From positions 1-5,718 of the forward strand of contig CAMLJA010000134.1 in NCBI GenBank assembly GCA_946480065.1: a DNA stretch of 5,718 nt, read 5' to 3'. Made by a program: the position numbers and the translations under genes. The notes below the pieces were generated by a model. That model saw only the letters and a list, made by a program, of their open reading frames with translations. It searched no databases and was not told the origin of the DNA. This document shows, piece by piece, positions 1-5,718 of the stretch (positions are counted from its first letter, which is position 1; every line of letters starts with the position of its first letter). The stretch comes from an uncultured Thermomonas sp. Lineage in GTDB: Bacteria > Pseudomonadota > Gammaproteobacteria > Xanthomonadales > Xanthomonadaceae.

Positions 1-163
1 TCTTGTCGATCACCACCGTCTCGCCGGTCAGCGGGTCGGTGCTGCGGTTGGAGAACCAGTAGAAGGCGGCGTAGCCGGCGAACGCCAGCAGGACCCACAG
101 CCGCAGCCCGCCGAAGCCGCGCCGGCCCTGGGCGTACTGGGGACCCAAGGGATTCTGTCTCAT
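1..163 (-). CDS. Membrane-anchored protein, N-terminal fragment; probable M48-family metallopeptidase (runs off the window)
   Basis: Only the first 54 codons are visible and the gene continues past the left edge. The ATG at 163-161 has a good ribosome-binding site, AGGAG at 173-169 with a 5-nt spacer. The protein starts with a short Gly/Arg/Gln-rich cytoplasmic segment (MRQNPLGPQYAQGRRG). One hydrophobic helix follows at about residues 20-38, rich in Leu, Ala, Phe, Tyr and Trp, and then a polar stretch with STDPLTGETVVIDK. This N-terminal layout resembles, from memory, xanthomonad M48 (HtpX/YggG-like) zinc metalloproteases, in which the HExxH site comes much later. That site is outside the window, so the protease assignment is inference. 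The gene lies 49 nt downstream of the SUMF1-type lipoprotein gene on the same strand, with no terminator between them, so co-transcription is likely. It could instead be another single-pass membrane protein. Confidence 0.6.
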   Translation of the reverse strand, partial: MRQNPLGPQYAQGRRGFGGLRLWVLLAFAGYAAFYWFSNRSTDPLTGETVVIDK

Positions 164-212
164 GTGTGCTCCTGCGCCCGCGGCGCGCGTCTGGTTGCGA
201 CTCGTCGAATCG

Positions 213-2051
213 TCAAAGCTGCCTGACCAACCGGAACCCGATGCGCGCGTTGGTGGCATCCACGCCGCCGTACGCCCGCCACGAGGACCGGACCTGCGCG
301 GGTGCGCTGGACCAGGCGCCGCCGCGGTACATCCGGTCGCGGCAGCCCGGGTTGATCCAGGCGGCGCCGGTCGCCGGTGCGCGGCGGTAGCCCACGTGCC
401 AGCAGTCGGCCACCCACTCGCTGACATTGCCCGCCATGTCGTGAAGGCCGTATGCATTCGGCGCGAAGCTGCCCACCGGGGCCGGCCCCCACCAGCCGTC
501 GCCGTAGCCGGCGAAGGCGTTGCTCCAGTGGCGGCCCTGCGGCGACACGTCGCGGGCGCCGGTCAGGTTGCCGGTCCCGGCCGGCGGCGCCGGCGCGTCC
601 CCCCAGGGGTAGCGGCCCCGCCCGCCCGCGCGCAGCGCGTATTCGAACTCGGCCTCGCTGGGCAGGCGGTAGTGCGCGCCGGTCTGCTCCGACAGCCAGG
701 CGGCGTAGGCCTCGGCGTCGCGCGCGGTGACGTGGATCACCGGCATGCCGTCGCCGGCGCGGCGGCCGTCGTAGCCGGAGCGCCAGTCGATCCCGCTGCC
801 GCGCACGAAGTTGCCGCTGCGCACGTCGTAGGCGATGGAATGGCCGCGCTGGGTGGCGCGCGGCTCGTAGCCGGTGGCGGCCACGAAGCGCCGGAACTGG
901 CCCACGCTGACCTCGGTGCGGGTCATCGCGAAGCCGCGCTCCAGCCGCACGTAGTGGCGCGGGCGCTCGGCGTCGGTGGCGTCGGGATCGTCCGGTGCGG
1001 CGCCCATCTGGAAGCCGCCGTGCGGCACCACCACCAGCTCCGGGCCGCGCGAGCCGTCGCGCATGCCGTCGGTGAACACCTGGCCCGGCCGGAACAGCCC
1101 GTAGTGGCTGACCAGGTCGATCCGCCGGCGCAGCTCGATGCTGGCCGGGTCGCCGGGATCGGCGATGCGCAGCATCTCGGCCAGCCGCGCGCGCGCCGTG
1201 TCCAGGCCGTTGGGATCGCCCAGGGCGATCAGCCCCTGGTCGCGCAGCCAGCGCACGCGCTCGCCGCGGATGGCCTCGATCCGCCGCAGCGCGGCCGGGA
1301 TGGTGCCGGGGTCGTGGCGCACGGTGGCGGCGAACGCCAGCTGCCGCTGGGCCTCGTCGAACTCGCCGCGCCGCGCCGCGGCCTCCGCGCGCGCGATCAG
1401 CGCCGCCTCCACCGCGGCCACCCCGCGCAGCGCGCGCGCGGAGTCCGGCCGCAGCGCCAGCGCCTCGCCGAACGCCCCCAGCGCCCCGCCGGCATCGCCC
1501 GCCTCGCCCAGCCGGCCCTGCGCCAGCAGCGCCTCGCCCCGGGCGTTGCGGTCCCAGGCGCGCTCGCCGCGCGACAGCGCCTCCAGGTAAGCCACCACCG
1601 CCGGATCCTGCGGCCACAGCTTGCGCAGCACCGCGCCGCGGCGCTGGGCGGCGCGCAGCGCCTGCAGGTCATCGTCGCCCGCGGCCAGCGCGGCCTCGCC
1701 CTGCGCCACCAGCGCCGCGCGCGCCTCCACCAGGTCGGCGGCGATGCGCTCGTCGTCCGGCGCCGCCCGCCGCAGCGCGAACAGCAGTGGGATGGCCGAA
1801 CCCTCGGTCTCGAACAGGTCGCCTGCGGCCAGCGCGCGGCGCGCGCGCCTGCGCGCGTCCGCCACCTCGTCGGGCGCCACCTCCACCGCCGGCAGCGACC
1901 AGCTCAGCACCTGCGCCAGCGCATCGTCGCCGCTCACGCTGACCACGCCGGCGGGCGCCGCAGCCGCCGGCGCGGCGGCCGGCGCGGGGGCCTCGCGCCT
2001 GCAGGCGGCAAGCGCAAGGGCGGCTGCAATGAGGATCCTGCCTGCGCGCAC
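213..2051 (-). CDS. Lipoprotein with TPR-like N-terminal half and SUMF1/EgtB/PvdO-type C-terminal domain
   Basis: The product has 612 residues. I place the start at GTG 2051-2049 because GGAG (2060-2057) lies 5 nt upstream and because it leaves a compact lipoprotein signal: basic start, hydrophobic RILIAAALA, lipobox LAAC with Cys17. The frame is open further upstream, but that part looks non-coding. An Ala/Pro-rich linker follows (about residues 20-35). Helical, TPR-like repeats cover about 60-270, for example around residues 174-205. The SUMF1 (formylglycine-generating-enzyme sulfatase) domain spans about 335-610, with VVVPHGGFQMG (340-350), TRTEVSVGQF (377-386), RLPSEAEFEYA (462-472), YPWGD (481-485), the stretch PVGSF...GNVSEW (525-546), RGGAW (576-580) and GFRL (605-608). 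Aligned by eye, the two copper-binding cysteines of true formylglycine-generating enzymes are Ser582 and Val587, so that oxidase activity is not expected. Related domains occur in PvdO, EgtB and non-catalytic or sugar-binding proteins. It is probably exported and lipid-anchored in the envelope. The actual role is unknown. Confidence 0.88.
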   Translation of the reverse strand: MRAGRILIAAALALAACRREAPAPAAAPAAAAPAGVVSVSGDDALAQVLSWSLPAVEVAPDEVADARRRARRALAAGDLFETEGSAIPLLFALRRAAPDDERIAADLVEARAALVAQGEAALAAGDDDLQALRAAQRRGAVLRKLWPQDPAVVAYLEALSRGERAWDRNARGEALLAQGRLGEAGDAGGALGAFGEALALRPDSARALRGVAAVEAALIARAEAAARRGEFDEAQRQLAFAATVRHDPGTIPAALRRIEAIRGERVRWLRDQGLIALGDPNGLDTARARLAEMLRIADPGDPASIELRRRIDLVSHYGLFRPGQVFTDGMRDGSRGPELVVVPHGGFQMGAAPDDPDATDAERPRHYVRLERGFAMTRTEVSVGQFRRFVAATGYEPRATQRGHSIAYDVRSGNFVRGSGIDWRSGYDGRRAGDGMPVIHVTARDAEAYAAWLSEQTGAHYRLPSEAEFEYALRAGGRGRYPWGDAPAPPAGTGNLTGARDVSPQGRHWSNAFAGYGDGWWGPAPVGSFAPNAYGLHDMAGNVSEWVADCWHVGYRRAPATGAAWINPGCRDRMYRGGAWSSAPAQVRSSWRAYGGVDATNARIGFRLVRQL

Positions 2052-2088
2052 GCGTGCTCCACGATGGACGGCGTCGGGGGATCGGGCC

Positions 2089-2117
2089 AACTTAGGCGAT
2101 GTGGCCCACCCCGGCAA
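2089..2117 (-). promoter_or_regulatory. Candidate sigma70-type promoter for the SUMF1-type lipoprotein gene
   Basis: On the minus strand TTGCCG (2117-2112) is followed after 17 nt by TAAGTT (2094-2089). This would start transcription near 2082 and give a leader of about 30 nt before the GTG at 2051. The -35 matches consensus at four of six bases and the -10 at three of six. It is therefore only the best candidate in the 94-nt gap between the two divergent genes, and in a GC-rich genome a weak match like this can occur by chance. Confidence 0.3.
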
Positions 2118-2138
2118 CCGCCGCGCATGGACGATAAT
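2111..2138 (+). promoter_or_regulatory. Candidate promoter for rnd, positioned for a leaderless transcript
   Basis: GATAAT at 2133-2138 matches the sigma70 -10 consensus at five of six bases and is the most AT-rich spot in the intergenic gap. A poor -35 (CCGGCA, 2111-2116) lies 16 nt upstream. Transcription from this -10 would begin around 2145-2146, at or next to the A of the chosen rnd ATG. The promoter also covers the alternative ATG at 2137. The position is consistent with the absence of a usable Shine-Dalgarno sequence before 2146. This is inference from spacing only. Confidence 0.4.
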
Positions 2139-2145
2139 GGCGGGC

Positions 2146-3270
2146 ATGGCGACCTGGATCGAAACCCCCGACGCGCTGCGCGCGCACCTCGCCACGCCGC
2201 CCGCCGTGGTCGGCCTGGATACCGAATTCATCCGCGAGCGCACCTACTGGCCGCAGCTGGCGCTGGTGCAGCTGGCCCTGGGCGACCCCGCGGATCCGAC
2301 CGCGCCCGGCACCATCCTGCTGGTCGACCCGCTGGTGCCGGGCATGTGCGAGGCGCTGGGCCCGCTGCTGCGCGACCCGGCGGTGCTCAAGGTGATGCAC
2401 AGCGCCAGCGAGGACCTGGTGGCGCTGCGCCACGCCTGCGGCACCCTGCCCGCGCCGCTGTTCGATACCCAGGTGGCGGCCGCGCTGGCGGGCGTGGGCG
2501 GCGGCATGGGCTACCAGAAGCTGGTGCAGGCGCTGGCCGGCGCCGCGCTGGACAAGGGCGAGACCCGCTCCGACTGGCTGCGGCGGCCGCTGTCGGCGGC
2601 GCAGCTGGACTACGCCGCCGACGACGTGCGCTACCTGCACGCCCTGCACGCGCAGCTCGACGCGCGCCTGCGCGCGGCCGGCCGCGAGGACTGGCTGCGC
2701 GAGGAAGGCGCGCGCCTGCTGGCCACCGTGGCCGAGGACGCCGGCGACCGCTGGCCGCACCTGGCGCTGCGCAGCGCGCAGTTCCTGGACGCGGACGCCC
2801 AGCGCCGGCTGCTGCGGCTGCTGCGCTGGCGCGAGGCGCGCGCGCGCGCCAGCGACCGCCCGCGCAGCTGGGTGCTGGACAACGAACTGGCGGTGGCGCT
2901 CGCGCGCACGCCGCCGCCCGACCCGGCCGCCCTGCAGGCGGTGCTGGACGCCACCCCCAAGTCGCCGCGCAGCCTGGCCGACGCGGTGTGGCGCGCCCTG
3001 TCCACCCCGGCGGACGACGAGGCCGACGCCCCGCTGGCACGCGGCGACGAGCGCGACAAGAAGCAGCTGCGCAGCCTGCAGGAGGCGGTGGCCGCGGTGG
3101 CGGGCGGGCTGGGCATCCCCGAGGGCCTGCTGGCCTCGCGGCGCCTGCTGGAAGGCCTGCAGGACGGCGGCGGCTGGGACGGCCCGCTGGCCGGCTGGCG
3201 CCGCGCCGTGCTGGAACCGGCGCTGGCCCCGCTGCTGGGTGTTGGCAACGGCGCCGCGCCGTCCGTATAA
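2146..3270 (+). CDS. rnd: Ribonuclease D
   Basis: RNase D is a cytoplasmic 3'-5' exoribonuclease that trims tRNA precursors and other small stable RNAs, using two metal ions held by DEDD-type acidic residues. The product has 374 residues, about the length of E. coli RNase D. Exo I is LDTEF with Asp25 and Glu27. Exo II is HSASEDL with Asp90. Exo III is YAADD with Tyr156 and Asp160, giving the DEDDy class. Other conserved segments include IRERTYWPQLALVQ (29-42), FDTQ (106-109), GYQKLV (122-127) and KGETRSDW (137-144). A helical HRDC domain covers roughly 208-290, with WPHLALRSAQFLD and DRPRSWVLDNELA, and a second helical C-terminal part follows. I chose ATG 2146 because xanthomonad homologues, as I recall them, begin M-x-x-WI-x-TP. 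ATG 2137 is an in-frame alternative with a weak GGA 5 nt upstream. The gene runs into the promoter of the following tRNA gene, 14 nt separating the stop codon from the mature tRNA. Confidence 0.96.
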   Translation: MATWIETPDALRAHLATPPAVVGLDTEFIRERTYWPQLALVQLALGDPADPTAPGTILLVDPLVPGMCEALGPLLRDPAVLKVMHSASEDLVALRHACGTLPAPLFDTQVAAALAGVGGGMGYQKLVQALAGAALDKGETRSDWLRRPLSAAQLDYAADDVRYLHALHAQLDARLRAAGREDWLREEGARLLATVAEDAGDRWPHLALRSAQFLDADAQRRLLRLLRWREARARASDRPRSWVLDNELAVALARTPPPDPAALQAVLDATPKSPRSLADAVWRALSTPADDEADAPLARGDERDKKQLRSLQEAVAAVAGGLGIPEGLLASRRLLEGLQDGGGWDGPLAGWRRAVLEPALAPLLGVGNGAAPSV

Positions 3271-3271
3271 T
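3242..3271 (+). promoter_or_regulatory. Sigma70-type promoter of the tRNA-Ala gene, embedded in the 3' end of rnd
   Basis: TTGGCA (3242-3247; five of six matches to TTGACA) and a perfect TATAAT (3266-3271) are 18 nt apart. Expected transcription start is about 3277-3279, leaving a 5' leader of roughly 6-8 nt before the mature tRNA at 3285. The -10 box contains the rnd stop codon TAA (3268-3270), and the -35 lies in the last codons of rnd. The segment after the -10 (TCGCGTTCCC) is G/C-rich, as in stable-RNA promoters under stringent control. That regulation is inferred from the family pattern. Confidence 0.85.
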
Positions 3272-3284
3272 CGCGTTCCCTCGT

Positions 3285-3360
<76 letters not shown>

Positions 3361-3372
3361 CGATACGGAATC

Positions 3373-3400
3373 AAGCCGGCCCCGCGCCGGCTTTTTTCTT
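3373..3400 (+). terminator. Intrinsic terminator after the tRNA-Ala gene
   Basis: An 8-bp stem AAGCCGGC (3373-3380) / GCCGGCTT (3386-3393), with a 5-nt loop CCCGC, leads into a T run (TTTTTT with a following CTT). It starts 13 nt after the CCA end. On the minus strand the hairpin is not followed by a T run, so it should terminate efficiently only the rightward rnd/tRNA transcript and not the converging hydrolase transcript. Confidence 0.9.
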
Positions 3401-3408
3401 GCCCGCGC

Positions 3409-5154
3409 TCAGCGCCCGCCGAACAGGGCGCCGATCGCCAGCGCGGTGCGGTAGGGCTCGGGGTCGTTGCGGTTGCTCAGCAGCACCACGGTCAGCCGCT
3501 GCGCCGGCCAGCGCACGATGACGTTGCGGAAGCCGATGGTTTCGCCCGAATGCCACAGGGTGTCGCCGGTGATGCGCCAGCCGAAGCCGTAGCCGGCCTG
3601 GTAGCCCTCGCCGGTCACCTCCACCTGCGGCGCGAAGGCCAGCGCGCGCGAGGCGTCGGAGAGCAGGCGGTCGTCGTACAGCGCGGCGTCCCAGCGGGCC
3701 AGGTCCTGGATGTTGGAATAGATCCCGCCATCGCCCAGCACCGCGCTGGTGGCGCTCTGGTCGGTGCGCCGCCAGCCGCCGTCGACTTGGCTGTAGCCGA
3801 AGGCGCGGTGCGGGACCCCGGGGCCGCCGGCCACGTGGGCCAGGGTGTCGTGCATGCCCAGCGGTTCGAAGATGCGGGTGCGCAGGAAGTCCGGGTAGGC
3901 CAGGCCCGAGGCGCGCTCCACCACCAGCGCCAGCAGCGCGTAGCCGCTGTTGCTGTAGCGGTAGGCGCTGCCGGGGCGGAACTGCAGCCGGTCCTCGCGC
4001 GCCAGCAGGTCGAGCACGCCGGCGTCGCGGATCTGGCCGTCGTACGGCTCCGCCATCAGGTCTTCGTAGTCGGCCAGGCCGGAGGTGTGCGTCAGCAGGT
4101 GGCGCAGGGTGACGCGCGCGGCGGCCTTCGGCAGCGCAGGCAGCCAGCGGCGCACCGGGTCGTCCAGGCCCAGCCGGCCGTCCTGCGCCAGCAGCAGGAT
4201 GGCCGCGGCGGTGAACTGCTTGCTGACCGAGGCCAGCCGGTAGCCGGTGGCCGGGCCCGCCTCCACCCCGCGCTCCAGGTCGGAGCGGCCGTAGCCGCGG
4301 CTGACCAGCGCCTGCCCGTCCTTGAGCACCAGCAGCGAGGCCCCCGGCGCCTCGCCCTCGTAGCGCTGCATCAGCTGGTCGATCCGGGCGTTGCGGGTGG
4401 CGGGTTCTGGCAGGGTCACGGGCACGTCGTAGAGGGTGTGGGGAGTGGGTTCCGGCTGGAAGGTGTAGTGCCACCATTCCATCGGGTAGTTGCGGAAGCC
4501 GGCGGCCTCCATGGCCATCCGCAACTGCCGGCGATTGTCGCGCTGGGCGTCGCTGGCCTCCGGCGAATCGGTATGGGCCAAGGTGCCGAAGAAATCGAAA
4601 TCGGTGCCCATGTCCAACGCGGTGCAGCCGGCGTCGCGGCCGTCGCACTGCAGCAGGGTGAGGTCCACGGTGGCGCCGCGGCTGTGGCCGGACACCGGCG
4701 CGATGTACTCCCCCAGCAGCTGCGGCTTGTCCAGCCCGGGGTAATGCGCGGCCCTGGTGCGCAGGTCCGCGGGATCGGCGGCCCAGCGCATGAAGTGCGC
4801 CACCGCGCGCGCCGGGCGGTAGCAGTCGAACACCCGCAGGCGCTGGTGGCGCGCGCGCAGGGTCGCCTCCACCCGCGCCAGCGCGCGCGCGGCCTCCGCC
4901 TTCAGCCAGCAGCGCGGGGCCTCGTAGCCGTCCACCGGCGCGCCGACGAAGTTGTCCGCGCCGAAGTAGCGGATGTCCTGCGACAGGTCCGGCACCAGGC
5001 TGCGCAGGTCGACCATGCCGGCCTCCGCCATCGTCCGCGCCGGCGACAGCGACGGCCCGTCGGCGGGCGCCGCGTCGCCCGCCCCGGCCGGCACGGCCAG
5101 CGCCAGCGCGGCCGCCAGCGCCAGCCCCGCCGCGATCGTACGTGCGCTAGTCAC
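3409..5154 (-). CDS. Secreted fusion: VanX/DdpX-type D-Ala-D-Ala dipeptidase + beta-lactamase/DD-peptidase-like serine hydrolase
   Basis: The product has 581 residues and starts at GTG 5154-5152; later Met codons would remove the signal peptide. Residues 1-25 form a Sec signal peptide with probable cleavage after AGA. Residues about 47-245 match peptidase family M15D (VanX/DdpX zinc D,D-dipeptidases). The fingerprint is CYRP with Arg113 (VanX Arg71), SGHSRGATVDL with zinc ligands His157 and Asp164, LDMGTDFDFF (180-189), and EWWH with catalytic Glu226 and zinc ligand His229. The length is close to free-standing VanX (about 200 residues). Four cysteines (82, 111, 170, 177) could form disulfides after export. 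After a short linker, residues about 255-575 form a class C beta-lactamase-like domain: S309-V-S-K312 (SxxK), HLLTHTSGL (352-360), Y400-S-N402 (YxN) and H535-S-G537 (in place of KTG). Both active sites look intact. Expected activity is hydrolysis of D-Ala-D-Ala and of a D-amino-acid amide or ester, in the periplasm or outside the cell; the real substrate is unknown. The gene overlaps the preceding hydrolase gene by 8 nt. Confidence 0.92.
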   Translation of the reverse strand: MTSARTIAAGLALAAALALAVPAGAGDAAPADGPSLSPARTMAEAGMVDLRSLVPDLSQDIRYFGADNFVGAPVDGYEAPRCWLKAEAARALARVEATLRARHQRLRVFDCYRPARAVAHFMRWAADPADLRTRAAHYPGLDKPQLLGEYIAPVSGHSRGATVDLTLLQCDGRDAGCTALDMGTDFDFFGTLAHTDSPEASDAQRDNRRQLRMAMEAAGFRNYPMEWWHYTFQPEPTPHTLYDVPVTLPEPATRNARIDQLMQRYEGEAPGASLLVLKDGQALVSRGYGRSDLERGVEAGPATGYRLASVSKQFTAAAILLLAQDGRLGLDDPVRRWLPALPKAAARVTLRHLLTHTSGLADYEDLMAEPYDGQIRDAGVLDLLAREDRLQFRPGSAYRYSNSGYALLALVVERASGLAYPDFLRTRIFEPLGMHDTLAHVAGGPGVPHRAFGYSQVDGGWRRTDQSATSAVLGDGGIYSNIQDLARWDAALYDDRLLSDASRALAFAPQVEVTGEGYQAGYGFGWRITGDTLWHSGETIGFRNVIVRWPAQRLTVVLLSNRNDPEPYRTALAIGALFGGR

Positions 5155-5718
5155 AGCCGCCCACGCGCGAGAACGCCAGGTCCTCGTAGTCCGAGCTGAA
5201 GTCGCCCTCGGGGTCGACCTTGGCCATGCGCAGGCTGCGGGTCGCGCCGCTGCCGGCGAAGTCCAGCCAGGCGTCGATGTCCACCGCGCTGTCGTCCCAG
5301 TGCAGCAGGTGGCGGCCGTCGAGGGTCGCGATCCGGCCGTGCATCTTCGGCGACTTCGCCGAGCGCCATTCGACGTCCTCGCCCACCGGGCAGATGCGCA
5401 CGTCCCCGAACCAGGGGTCGCGCCAGGTGCCCAGCCAGGGCTGCATCTGCGCCGCGGTCACCGGGACGCGCCTCGAGGCGTCGGGCAGCGCTGGACCGGG
5501 CGCCGCGGCGGCCGGCGCCGGGCGCTCGAGGTCGTCGGCGTAACCGGCCACGCCCAGCGACGTGAACGGCGCGGTGAACAGCTTCAGCAGCGCCTCGCCC
5601 AGCACCGTGCGCGCGCTGCCGCCATCGCCGTTGATCAGGATCACGAAGCCGGAGCGGCGGTCGGGCAGGAGCATCATCATCGAGTACATGCCGCCCAGCG
5701 TGCCGGTGTGCGACACCG
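5147..5718 (-). CDS. Serine hydrolase (beta-lactamase-like fold) with DUF3471 tail, C-terminal part only
   Basis: The reading frame is open to the right edge, so only the last 190 codons are present; the GTG near 5716 is internal, not a start. The fragment opens with VSHTGTLGGMYSMMMLLPD, the HTG box that replaces KTG in class C beta-lactamase-like hydrolases, followed by the beta strand FVILING. The SxxK and YxN motifs must lie beyond the window. An Ala/Pro-rich linker leads to a C-terminal domain with LGTWRDPWFGDVRI, SPKMHG, HWDD and SSDYEDLAFSRV. This resembles DUF3471 (the domain known from the Pab87 serine protease). The TAG stop lies inside the start region of the next gene (GTGACTAG, 8-nt overlap), so the two serine hydrolases are very probably co-transcribed and translationally coupled. 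The likely role is a periplasmic or secreted D-aminopeptidase, DD-peptidase or esterase; the substrate cannot be told from the sequence. Confidence 0.85.
   Translation of the reverse strand, partial: VSHTGTLGGMYSMMMLLPDRRSGFVILINGDGGSARTVLGEALLKLFTAPFTSLGVAGYADDLERPAPAAAAPGPALPDASRRVPVTAAQMQPWLGTWRDPWFGDVRICPVGEDVEWRSAKSPKMHGRIATLDGRHLLHWDDSAVDIDAWLDFAGSGATRSLRMAKVDPEGDFSSDYEDLAFSRVGGCD

Noticed and set aside
1835..1860. GCGCGC-rich runs (also near 1425-1440, 2840-2850 and 4875-4890) as repeats or structured DNA
   Set aside because: They fall within coding frames at Ala/Arg codons and are expected from the base composition. No ordered repeat unit is present.
1621..2145. Upstream extension of the rnd frame to 1621
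   Set aside because: It is antisense to the lipoprotein and Ala/Ser/Arg low-complexity. The homologous RNase D sequence begins at about 2146.
2052..2243. N-terminal extension of the lipoprotein to a start at 2243
   Set aside because: It would overlap the start of rnd on the other strand and bury the lipoprotein signal in the middle of the protein. GTG 2051 has a good ribosome-binding site and gives a canonical lipobox.

Overview
This window is very GC-rich, and its codon use is dominated by G/C third positions. The proteins look like those of a Gammaproteobacterium in the family Xanthomonadaceae / Lysobacteraceae (Lysobacter, Luteimonas or a relative). That placement rests on recalled similarity of the RNase D and the SUMF1-type lipoprotein to xanthomonad proteins, not on a search. 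Most of the very long open frames on the opposite strands are artefacts of the base composition; one even runs through the tRNA gene. Only five protein genes and one tRNA are supported.

Layout. (1) Positions 1-163 (-): the first 54 codons of a membrane-anchored protein, probably an M48-family metallopeptidase. (2) 213-2051 (-): a lipoprotein with an N-terminal helical (TPR-like) half and a C-terminal SUMF1/PvdO-type domain. It lies 49 nt upstream of the M48 gene on the same strand, so the two probably form an operon. (3) 2052-2145: a short divergent promoter region. (4) 2146-3270 (+): RNase D (rnd), with all exonuclease motifs and an HRDC domain. (5) 3285-3360 (+): tRNA-Ala(CGC) with encoded CCA. 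Its strong sigma70-type promoter lies inside the 3' end of rnd, and its TATAAT box overlaps the rnd stop codon. A hairpin-T-tract terminator follows at 3373-3400. (6) 3409-5154 (-): a secreted two-domain enzyme, a VanX/DdpX-type D-Ala-D-Ala dipeptidase fused to a class C beta-lactamase/DD-peptidase-like serine hydrolase. (7) 5147-5718 (-): the C-terminal part of a second serine hydrolase with a DUF3471 tail, overlapping the fusion gene by 8 nt.

How they fit together. The rnd-tRNA block is RNA-metabolism housekeeping: RNase D trims tRNA 3' ends and here sits directly before a tRNA gene. The right-hand pair is a translationally coupled set of serine hydrolases that probably acts in the periplasm or outside the cell on D-amino-acid peptides, peptidoglycan stem peptides or related compounds. 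The left-hand pair is an envelope lipoprotein/protease set of unknown role. The most unusual item is the VanX-beta-lactamase-fold fusion. No mobile element, CRISPR array or integrase is visible.
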